DNA of 64,000 bases. It comes from JBDRLU01 sp043812795 (GTDB taxonomy: Bacteria > Chloroflexota > Dehalococcoidia > Dehalococcoidales > UBA2162). The notes below the pieces were generated by a model, which worked only from the letters and a program-made list of their open reading frames with translations, had not been told where the DNA came from and ran no database searches. Made by a program: the position numbers and the translations under genes. Of the stretch, positions 56,118-63,431 are shown one piece after another. The DNA lies in NCBI GenBank assembly GCA_043812795.1, contig JBDRLU010000012.1, positions 62,001-126,000 on the forward strand, read 5' to 3'. Every line of letters starts with the position of its first letter. Positions within the stretch are counted from its first letter, which is position 1.

Positions 56118-56615
56118 ATGGAATACGCTTTGATAGTGAATACGGAGGACTGTGTTGGCTGCCATGCCTGCGAGATAGCCTGTAAGCAGGAACATAATCT
56201 GCCCGTCGGCCCACGGTGGATTAAAGTCTCTTCGGACGGTACTATCGAGGCAGAGAGTAAAAGACGGTTCAAGTACACGGCAGCCCATTGCCTGCACTGT
56301 AGCCGTCCCGCCTGTTTGGAAATATGCCCTGCTAAAGCTATTGTCAGGAGAGAAGATGGCATCGTCATAATTGACGAAGAGGCCTGTATCGGCTGCCGGG
56401 ACTGTATTCAGGGTTGTCCCCTTGGCGCTATTGAATTCGATGAGAAGCAGGAGAAAGCACAGAAATGTGACCTTTGTGTGGACAGATTGGAACGGGGGTT
56501 ACCGCCGGCTTGCGTCGCTGCCTGTCCCAGCCATTGCATCTATTTCGGTAATATCGCCGAAGTTGTAGCAAAGTTGCCTGATAAGAAATTCCTGTTACAG
56601 TATAAGTCGGTTTAG
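56118..56615 (+). CDS. Four-cluster ferredoxin subunit (DmsB/HycB-like)
   Basis: A 165-residue electron-transfer subunit with four Cys motifs: CVGCHACEIACKQEHN, CLHCSRPACLEICP, CIGCRDCIQGCP and CDLCVDRLERGLPPACVAACPSHCI, so probably four [4Fe-4S] clusters. It follows the molybdopterin subunit by 11 bases. No membrane-anchor gene follows, and there is no signal peptide, which fits a soluble complex that passes electrons to HdrA/MvhD or ferredoxin. Confidence 0.93.
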   Translation: MEYALIVNTEDCVGCHACEIACKQEHNLPVGPRWIKVSSDGTIEAESKRRFKYTAAHCLHCSRPACLEICPAKAIVRREDGIVIIDEEACIGCRDCIQGCPLGAIEFDEKQEKAQKCDLCVDRLERGLPPACVAACPSHCIYFGNIAEVVAKLPDKKFLLQYKSV

Positions 56616-56648
56616 TGTGTAAGGTTGTGAGCTTGAAGGAGGCGGGAT

Positions 56649-57674
56649 ATGATTGAAGCGAGGCCTATCATTGCGATTACCATCGGCGACCCGGCGGGCA
56701 TCGGGCCGGAAGTAGTAGCCAAAGCCCTTTCCAGCAAAACAATTTATGAGATGTGCCGTCCGCTGCTCGTCGGTGAAAGTGCGACGATGCGTGCCGCCAT
56801 TGAGCTTATAAAAAAGCCGCTTACCCTGCATCCGGCAGAGAAAGCTTCGGACGCGAAGGGTGAATTTGGCGCTATCGATATTCTTGACATGCGCAATCTG
56901 GATTGGGACCAGGTGAAGATAGGTCAGGTCTCCGCCGAGTGCGGTCGGGCGTCCATGGAGTTTATCGAAAAGGCCATGAAACTGGCCCTCAACCGTGAAG
57001 TGACAGCCATGGTCACTGCCCCCATCAATAAAGAAGCGACCATGCGGGGGGGCTATCCGGGGCTGGGACACCTGGAGTATCTGGCCCAGGCTACCGGGGT
57101 CAAAGAATATGCCACGATGCTGGCCGTAGGTAATCTCCGTTGTGTCCATCTCACCACTCATTATTCTTTGAAAGAAGCTTGCGACCATGTCAAAAAGGAA
57201 CGGATATTAGGCCGACTCAAGCTTACCGATGAGTCTTTCCGGCAATGGGGCTTCGGGCGACCGCGCCTCGGTGTCGCCGGACTAAATCCTCACGCCGGGG
57301 AGGACGGTATGTTTGGGCGGGAGGAAATTGATGAGATTGCTCCCGCGGTGAGGGAAGCGGTAAATCTGGGTATCGATGCTCACGGCCCTTACCCGGCCGA
57401 CTCAATCTTTAATCGCGCCATCAAAGGTGAATTCGATGCTGTACTGGTCATGCACCATGACCAGGGGCATATCCCGGTCAAGGTTCATGGCTTTGAAAAG
57501 AGTGTGAGTGTTGCCCTCGGCCTGCCTTTTCTGCGTACGGCCGTTGACCATGGTACTGCCTTCGACATCGCCGGGAAGGGTATTGCCAATGCCGAAAGTA
57601 TGGAAGAGGCTGTCAAAACCGCCGTCTGGCTGAGCCAGGGGAAAGGGTTGACTGGCAAACACCCAACTGCTTAA
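56649..57674 (+). CDS. pdxA: PdxA2-like 4-phospho-threonate/erythronate dehydrogenase
   Basis: A 341-residue NAD-dependent decarboxylating dehydrogenase of the PdxA family. The fold start IIAITIGDPAGIGPEVVAKAL, TAPINKEATMRGGYPGLGHLEYLA (substrate site), AGLNPHAGEDGMFGREE and VLVMHHDQGHIPVK are visible. The HHDQGHI form, in place of YHDQGLP, is typical of PdxA2 enzymes that act on 4-phospho-D-threonate or D-erythronate, not of vitamin B6 synthesis. That fits a genome that already has pdxST. AAGGAGGCGGG precedes the ATG. The partner kinase (DUF1537) is not in this window. Confidence 0.88.
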   Translation: MIEARPIIAITIGDPAGIGPEVVAKALSSKTIYEMCRPLLVGESATMRAAIELIKKPLTLHPAEKASDAKGEFGAIDILDMRNLDWDQVKIGQVSAECGRASMEFIEKAMKLALNREVTAMVTAPINKEATMRGGYPGLGHLEYLAQATGVKEYATMLAVGNLRCVHLTTHYSLKEACDHVKKERILGRLKLTDESFRQWGFGRPRLGVAGLNPHAGEDGMFGREEIDEIAPAVREAVNLGIDAHGPYPADSIFNRAIKGEFDAVLVMHHDQGHIPVKVHGFEKSVSVALGLPFLRTAVDHGTAFDIAGKGIANAESMEEAVKTAVWLSQGKGLTGKHPTA

Positions 57675-57960
57675 AAGATAGAATCCTTCTGGACTGTTTA
57701 TCTTCATTTATCAGGGCCGTTTCTCATCTGGTAAACTTAAGACTTTTCGTCCGGCTTGCCTGACTAAAATCGGTTGCGCCTGGGTTTATGCTATGCCCTT
57801 GGGACAATGATATGTTTTTGTAATAGTTTACATCCTAATTTTATAACTTCGCTATATTCTCGATGCTAGGATAAGTAGAGTCGGGGTGACTAGCCTCGTG
57901 TGTCACCTTATAAAACGAGTGACAATACTAGTAGCTAATGATTAACGGGGGTATATGTCG

Positions 57961-59136
57961 ATGAAAGTAAATAAGTGGCTGCTCTCAGTAATCGTGATAT
58001 TGGTCGTTCTCCTGACAGGATGTGCGTTCCCACGTGGAACCGCAGCGCCGCCTGTTTCTGAACCAACGACGACACCGCCTCCGGTAAGCTCTCCTCCGCC
58101 AAGCTCTGTGGCTGGTACGGTAGCTGATATTGAAGCAACGCTCGCCTCCATTTATAACCAGACGAATCTATCGGTCGTCAATATTCAGGTGGTTCTTCAA
58201 GGCACTCTGCTTAGTCCCGGCGGTGGGGCGCTGGGCTCCGGGTTTGTGTGGGATAACCAGGGTAATATCGTAACCAACAACCATGTTGTGGATGGGGCTA
58301 GCCGCATTACCGTCACTTTTTACGATGGTACCGTTGCTGAAGCTACTCTGATGGGTACCGACGTCGATAGTGACCTGGCGGTAATCAAGGTAAGCACCGA
58401 TGGCGTGCAGTTGCAGCCGGTTACGATGGCTGATTCGACTCAGCTTCAGGTCGGGCAACTGGCCATTGCCATCGGTAATCCTTTCGGTCTTCAGGGTACG
58501 ATGACGGTGGGATTCATCAGCGGCCTGGGGCGGGTTCTACCCTCTACCGAAAGTGCGATGGGGCCGAATTACAGTATTCCGGATATTGTACAGACTGATG
58601 CGGCCATCAATCCGGGAAATTCCGGAGGTGTATTGCTGGACGATACGGGCAGAGTAATCGGCGTGACCTCGTCCATTGCCACCACATCGGGAACATCCGC
58701 CGGTGTGGGTTTTGCTATCCCTTCGGCTATCGTGCAAAAAGTCGTACCGGCGTTGATTAAAACCGGACACTATGAGCATCCCTACCTCGGGATTGCGGTT
58801 GTTTCGCTGAGCCCCGACCTCGCCACGGCGATGAATTTACCGGCGAACCAGCGTGGCGCCTTGGTTGAGGACGTCACTACCGGTAGCCCGGCCGATAAAG
58901 CCGGTCTTAAAGCGAGCGAAACTCCGGTTACTATCAACGGGCAAGATACATTTGTTGGGGGCGATGTCATCGTTGCTTACAACGGACAAACGGTGAAAAG
59001 TTCAGATGAACTTGTCACTTTCTTAGCTCGCTTCGGGGCTGTTGGTGAGACAATTACTTTAACGGTGCTGCGCGATGTTAACCAGGTTCAAGTGCCGGTG
59101 ACGCTGGGAGTTCGGCCCAGTGCCTTGGGACAATAG
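57961..59136 (+). CDS. HtrA/DegP-type serine protease lipoprotein
   Basis: A 391-residue protease anchored outside the membrane. The signal KVNKWLLSVIVILVVLLTGC ends in an LTGC lipobox, followed by a Pro/Thr/Ser linker. The chymotrypsin-fold triad is His in VTNNHVVDGA, Asp in DVDSDLAVIKV and Ser in NPGNSGGVLLDD. One PDZ domain (about 280-375, YLGIAVVSL ... AGLKASETPVTINGQDTFVGGDVIVAYNG) follows. It degrades or handles damaged surface proteins. ATG 57955, two codons earlier, is equally possible. The 286 AT-rich bases upstream hold no clear gene or strong promoter. Confidence 0.94.
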   Translation: MKVNKWLLSVIVILVVLLTGCAFPRGTAAPPVSEPTTTPPPVSSPPPSSVAGTVADIEATLASIYNQTNLSVVNIQVVLQGTLLSPGGGALGSGFVWDNQGNIVTNNHVVDGASRITVTFYDGTVAEATLMGTDVDSDLAVIKVSTDGVQLQPVTMADSTQLQVGQLAIAIGNPFGLQGTMTVGFISGLGRVLPSTESAMGPNYSIPDIVQTDAAINPGNSGGVLLDDTGRVIGVTSSIATTSGTSAGVGFAIPSAIVQKVVPALIKTGHYEHPYLGIAVVSLSPDLATAMNLPANQRGALVEDVTTGSPADKAGLKASETPVTINGQDTFVGGDVIVAYNGQTVKSSDELVTFLARFGAVGETITLTVLRDVNQVQVPVTLGVRPSALGQ

Positions 59137-59162
59137 CAAGACCGATTACGGTTGTTGCAGCG

Positions 59163-59615
59163 TCATTTACGCTCATCGCCTTTAGTTTCACCGTTGAAAG
59201 ACTCGCTGACTTTTTGCTGCACTTCGGTAATCAAATCCTGCACCACGATGCGCGGTATTGCTTGCCCGTGTTTTAACGTGTCCACAAGAACGTTATCATT
59301 CTGGTACAGGTATATTGTTTTACCGTCGGTCATAATTATCAGGGAGGCTAATGGCTCGGGGCGCTCTCTGATAAAGCGGAGGCTTGCCCGTACTCGCTGT
59401 AGGGACATCGAACTCTTGAGTAGCCGCAGCAGGAGTTTCAATTCGATGATATCCTGCAGTGAATAAAGGCGACGCGAACCTCTGCCTGAGGCTGGACCCA
59501 GGCTTGGACTCAAGAGTCCCGTTTTGTCCCAATAAGCAAGCCGACGGGGACTGGCACCCACGATGTGTGACACTTCCCGGGTGGTAAACGATACCGGTTG
59601 GCTGTCCTGCGGCAT
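59163..59615 (-). CDS. MerR-family transcriptional regulator
   Basis: A 150-residue regulator. The N-terminal winged helix (FTTREVSHIVGASPRRLAYWDKTGLLSPSLGPASGRGSRRLYSLQDIIELKLLLRLL, about 8-65) is the MerR DNA-binding domain, and the C-terminal part is short and without an obvious effector site. Its promoter (59625-59653) is immediately before the ATG, so it is probably leaderless. It stands between the HtrA gene (convergent) and the MoaD-AOR-2 genes (divergent); control of AOR-2 is possible. Confidence 0.85.
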   Translation of the reverse strand: MPQDSQPVSFTTREVSHIVGASPRRLAYWDKTGLLSPSLGPASGRGSRRLYSLQDIIELKLLLRLLKSSMSLQRVRASLRFIRERPEPLASLIIMTDGKTIYLYQNDNVLVDTLKHGQAIPRIVVQDLITEVQQKVSESFNGETKGDERK

Positions 59616-59624
59616 CTTGTTACT

Positions 59625-59653
59625 AAATTACAAGAGCGGTGCCGTGTTGTCAA
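59625..59653 (-). promoter_or_regulatory. Promoter of the MerR gene
   Basis: On the minus strand TTGACA (59653-59648), 17 bases, TAATTT (59630-59625). Nine bases separate the -10 box from the ATG at 59615, and no ribosome site is present. Confidence 0.6.
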
Positions 59654-59812
59654 TGTTGCGTCAACCGTCCAGTACGTGTGGGGCATCTTGCCGTCGTTTA
59701 GGGCCCAGACGCACGATTGTTGAATTTCCCTCTTCTGTGCCGTAGGATATTAGTAAGATATACCGCAGTCATAAATCATTAAGGTGACCGTGACTGGTTG
59801 AGGTTAATGAGA

Positions 59813-60085
59813 ATGGGTGTGGAAGTCCATATTCCGCAATTCCTGGAGCATGTTACGGGTAACGTCAGGCAAATTTATGTGGCCGGGCAGACAGTCGGTG
59901 AATGCCTTGGTTATCTCGTCAAACGGTTTCCCGGGTTGCAGACTCGGCTATTTACTGGGGACGGAAAATTACGGGGAGAACTTGATGTTTGCGTCAACGG
60001 AATTAGTGCCTATCCCGAAGAACTGGCTAAACCAGTAAGCGAAGGGGATAGAATTGACATAATGTACATTATTATTGGTGGTTGA
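59813..60085 (+). CDS. MoaD/ThiS-family small sulfur carrier
   Basis: A 90-residue beta-grasp protein ending in the functional Gly-Gly tail (DRIDIMYIIIGG). In the middle, LRGELDVCVNGISAYPEELAKPVSEGDRI has the MoaD/ThiS strand pattern. It probably donates sulfur to molybdo- or tungstopterin, here for the adjacent AOR-2, whose ORF overlaps its stop. ATG 59813 has GAGG nine bases upstream; TTG 59798 and ATG 59807 are alternatives. GTG/TTG-rich upstream bases hold a weak promoter (TTGAAT near 59720). Confidence 0.85.
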   Translation: MGVEVHIPQFLEHVTGNVRQIYVAGQTVGECLGYLVKRFPGLQTRLFTGDGKLRGELDVCVNGISAYPEELAKPVSEGDRIDIMYIIIGG

Positions 60086-60108
60086 ATCAAGTAGTACGGG
60101 AGGCATAC

Positions 60109-61956
60109 ATGGCGATAAATACAGGTAAATTTCTTAGAGTCAATCTCTCAAGTGGCAAAATTGGGACAGAGGACGTACCCGAGGAGATTGCTAGAGATTT
60201 CATCGGGGGTAGAGGTTATGGCATCAGGTACCTTTATCAGGAGTTACCCTCCGGCATCGACCCGCTTGGTGAGCAAAACAAACTCTTGATGCTGAACGGC
60301 CCGCTGGCGGGTAGTTCAGCTCAGGGAGTATCGCGGTGGATGGCCTGCACGAAGAGTCCCCTGACCGGCGCCTTTGCCCGGTCGGTGTGCGGGGCCGATT
60401 TTGGCGCCTGGCTGAAGTTCGCCGGCTACGAGTTCATTGTTATCGAGGGCAAGGCGGAAAAGCCGGTTTATCTTCATATAGCCGACGATGATACCAAGAT
60501 TTGTGATGCTGCCGAATTATGGGGGAAAGATACCAGAGTGACGCAGGAATGGCTGGTCCAAAACCATGGGCGGAGCACCCGGACGGCTTGTATCGGGCCG
60601 GCCGGTGAAAGATTGGTGAAATATGCGGCCATCGTCAGCGGTCGGAGAACGGCCGGCCGTTGCGGTACCGGTGCCGTGATGGGTTCGAAAAACCTGAAGG
60701 CAATTGCAATTACCTCACAGCGCCGGGTGCAAGTCTCCGACCCAGATAGGTATAACAGCCTGGTGAAGGAGCAGGTGGCCCTTATTCAGAAGAGCAAAGC
60801 TTTTCAAAATCACCGGGAATGGGGCACGACCCGTACTCAAGATGTTACCAACGACCTTGGTATTTATCCGGTACGGAACTTCCGTTACGGGCAACATCTT
60901 GGCCGTACTAAAATTTCGGGTAAAGAATACCGGAAGTTGAGGACGGGGGAAATGGGCTGCTATTCCTGCCCGGCGCGCTGCGGTAAAGCCCACTCAGTTA
61001 CCTCCGGGCCTTATGCCGGTGCTCATAGCGAAGGGCCGGAATACGAGTCCATCTGGGCATTCACCGGCCCGATAGAAAGTAACGATATTGCGGCCAGTAT
61101 CGCCGCTGACCAGCTTTGCGACGATATGGGGCTGGATACCATCAGTACCGGCAGTTGCATCGGGTTTGCCTACGAACTTTATGAAAAAGGCTTGCTAAGT
61201 AAGGCAGATACTGACGGGCTTGAGCTGATATATGGCAACAGCGCTGCCATGGTAGCGCTGGTCAAGAAGATTGCCGAGCGCGAGGGCATTGGTGATTTGC
61301 TGGCCGAAGGTTCCCTGCGGGCGGCGGCAAGCATCGGCAAGGGGGCCGAGGCCTATGCCATCCAGGTGAAAGGACTGGAAATACCGGCCTATGAGCCGAG
61401 AGGAGCCAAATCACAGGGCTTTAATTATGCCACCGCCAGTATCGGCGCCAGCCACTGCTACGGGTATGCCCGGCAGGATGTTTTTGGGGCAATCGAGCCC
61501 AGGCCGACCGACCGTTTTGCTGAGGTAGAAAATGCGGACATAGTTGTTTACAATCAGGATGGTACTGCCTGGAAAGAGACCGGGATTATCTGCACCTTCG
61601 CCACCGGCTGGGATTGGGTTGTGCCGCTTTTCGGGAAAATGCTGGCAGAAGCCAGGGGTATCGGTAAACTGGCCGATAATGATTACCTGTGGCGGGTCGG
61701 TGAGCGCATCTTTAACCTGGAACGGGCGTTCAATGTACGCGAGGGCTTTAATCGACGGCAAGACACTCTGCCGCAGCGGATGCTCACTGAGCCTCTCCAT
61801 ACTCGGGAGGCTTCAGGTGAAGGTCAGATAGTGAGATACCAGGATGAATTTCTGGACAGTTACTATAAAATAAGGGGCTGGACTAAAGCCGGCGTACCTT
61901 CCCGCCGCAAACTCAACGAATTAGGTCTCGGCTTTGCGTTACGTGAGAAGCCTTAG
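60109..61956 (+). CDS. aor: Aldehyde:ferredoxin oxidoreductase (AOR-2)
   Basis: A 615-residue tungstopterin aldehyde oxidoreductase. The N-terminal FLRVNLSSGKIGTEDVPEEIARDFIGGRGYGIRYLY, the cofactor regions RSVCGADFGAWLKFAGYEFIVIEGKAEKP and GAVMGSKNLKAIAI are clear. The cluster motif is complete: CYSCPARC near 284 and Cys in TGIICTFATGWD near 486. This contrasts with AOR-1. GGGAGG lies six bases before ATG 60109; the frame itself is open from 60082, overlapping the MoaD-like gene. It may feed acids or aldehydes to the ferredoxin pool used by the Kor/Hdr cluster. Confidence 0.95.
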   Translation: MAINTGKFLRVNLSSGKIGTEDVPEEIARDFIGGRGYGIRYLYQELPSGIDPLGEQNKLLMLNGPLAGSSAQGVSRWMACTKSPLTGAFARSVCGADFGAWLKFAGYEFIVIEGKAEKPVYLHIADDDTKICDAAELWGKDTRVTQEWLVQNHGRSTRTACIGPAGERLVKYAAIVSGRRTAGRCGTGAVMGSKNLKAIAITSQRRVQVSDPDRYNSLVKEQVALIQKSKAFQNHREWGTTRTQDVTNDLGIYPVRNFRYGQHLGRTKISGKEYRKLRTGEMGCYSCPARCGKAHSVTSGPYAGAHSEGPEYESIWAFTGPIESNDIAASIAADQLCDDMGLDTISTGSCIGFAYELYEKGLLSKADTDGLELIYGNSAAMVALVKKIAEREGIGDLLAEGSLRAAASIGKGAEAYAIQVKGLEIPAYEPRGAKSQGFNYATASIGASHCYGYARQDVFGAIEPRPTDRFAEVENADIVVYNQDGTAWKETGIICTFATGWDWVVPLFGKMLAEARGIGKLADNDYLWRVGERIFNLERAFNVREGFNRRQDTLPQRMLTEPLHTREASGEGQIVRYQDEFLDSYYKIRGWTKAGVPSRRKLNELGLGFALREKP

Positions 61957-61975
61957 GGCTGAAGTTATTAGTAGC

Positions 61976-63217
61976 TTAAAGCTTTGCTTGTGGCTCGAAC
62001 CCGGCTGAGGTGCTTTTGCGGATGGCCAGGATGAGCGGGACGGTGGTTAGAGTCACGGTGGCCAGAATAATCCAGGCGAGGCGGTAGTTCCGGCCAACAT
62101 CGTACATCCAGCCGGCAAAAACGGGTGATATTATACCCCCCAGGGTACCAAAGGCCATGAACAGTCCGCCGATAGTGCCAAAAGCTTTGATGCCAAATAG
62201 TTCTCTTTGTATGGCCGGACGCAGCGGTACCATTCCGCCGAAACCGATGCCAAGGAGGATGAGAGCGGGAATAAACTGGGGTACACTTGTGGCCACGGCA
62301 AAAATGAACGTGCCGGTCACCTGTGTCAGAACGGCGACGAGAAGGCACCATCTGTTGCCCAGAATATCGCCAAGCCAGCCGAGGCCCAGTCGGCCGGCAA
62401 TATTCCCTAAAGAAAAGATGATTACCGTAAATCCGGCGGATTCTCTCGATATGCCGATGCTGACCAGATAAGGGATTTGGTGGGAAAGGATCGCAAGCCC
62501 GCTCAGGTTTCCGAACAAGACTATTGCACAGAGTAACCAGAATTCTCTTGTCCTCAGCGTTTCCCTGGTAGTCAACCCGTCGGGGCTCGCTCTTACTTCG
62601 GAATCGGTTGGCTGTTTAAGGGAAGGTACATCCCGCGGTGGGTTTTTTACGCCTAAAGCCATCGGCACAATCAGCAAGAACGTCCCGAAGCTAATCCCCA
62701 GAAGTACGGTTCTCCAGCTAAACCGGTCGATTAGAGAAACAAGGATGGGGACCATCAGCCCGCCGGCGCCCCAGGCTGCTGTCAACAAGCCCATGGCCAG
62801 GGTCGTCCGGCGTTTAAACCAGCCGGCTATTGCGGGGAAGGTGGCTACCCCGGAATTAAAGCTGGAGCCGATGGCGATAACCACTGAAGCCGCGTAAAAA
62901 GTAGTTAAATTATTGACGTGGCTGAAGAACAGGAAGCCAACCCCCATAACCGCCGTACCAAAAAGAATCATCGCCTTGGGGCCGAATTTATCGACGAGCA
63001 CACCGGCAATCGGCGCCACGAGCCCGCTCTCCAGACCGCGAAAACTGACGGCTAAAGAGACTAGGGCATAAGTCCAGCCGAACTCGTCAATAATAGGATT
63101 AAAGAAGGCGGTGAAACCATTCATGAAGCTGCCGGCATTGTAGAAATGGCTCAACGAGAGCAGAAGAAGGACCCACCAGCCGTAAAAAATACCACTCTTT
63201 GCCTTGGAGACAGTCAC
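61976..63217 (-). CDS. MFS transporter, oxalate/formate-antiporter (OFA) or MCT-like
   Basis: A 413-residue protein with 12 membrane segments. GIFYGWWVLLLLSLSHFYNAGSFMNGFTAFFNPIIDEFGW at the start is the classic OFA/MCT N-terminus (FYGWW), LVDKFGPKAMILFG is the MFS loop motif, and RTTLAMGLLTAAWGAGGLMVPILVSLIDRFSWR and the second-half LGDILGNRW loop follow. It may import or export a monocarboxylate such as formate; the substrate is unproven. It is convergent with AOR-2 and divergent from the solute-binding protein gene. Confidence 0.9.
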   Translation of the reverse strand: MTVSKAKSGIFYGWWVLLLLSLSHFYNAGSFMNGFTAFFNPIIDEFGWTYALVSLAVSFRGLESGLVAPIAGVLVDKFGPKAMILFGTAVMGVGFLFFSHVNNLTTFYAASVVIAIGSSFNSGVATFPAIAGWFKRRTTLAMGLLTAAWGAGGLMVPILVSLIDRFSWRTVLLGISFGTFLLIVPMALGVKNPPRDVPSLKQPTDSEVRASPDGLTTRETLRTREFWLLCAIVLFGNLSGLAILSHQIPYLVSIGISRESAGFTVIIFSLGNIAGRLGLGWLGDILGNRWCLLVAVLTQVTGTFIFAVATSVPQFIPALILLGIGFGGMVPLRPAIQRELFGIKAFGTIGGLFMAFGTLGGIISPVFAGWMYDVGRNYRLAWIILATVTLTTVPLILAIRKSTSAGFEPQAKL

Positions 63218-63353
63218 ATTCGTATCCCTACCAGCTAGTCCGTTACGGATAGTCCCTGAGAATATCAGACTCCTGATTCTAGCTACTTTGCCAGAAATAT
63301 TACGCTAAGTCAAGAGTGATGGCTAATCTTAGAAGGAAACAATCCCGATATTG

Positions 63354-63382
63354 TTGACACCGGAAATAGCGGATGTTATACT
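63354..63382 (+). promoter_or_regulatory. Promoter of the solute-binding lipoprotein gene
   Basis: TTGACA (63354-63359), 17 bases, TATACT (63377-63382). Transcription should start near 63390, with AGGAGG at 63421-63426 before the ATG. Confidence 0.75.
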
Positions 63383-63431
63383 TGCGGCGGTTGGAGCTAA
63401 GCCTGCTTCTAGGTTTGAGAAGGAGGTTATG

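Noticed and set aside
57675..57960. Gene or promoter in the 286 AT-rich bases before the HtrA gene
   Set aside because: TTTACA and TATATT-like strings exist but not at a proper distance, and no frame with a ribosome site is present.
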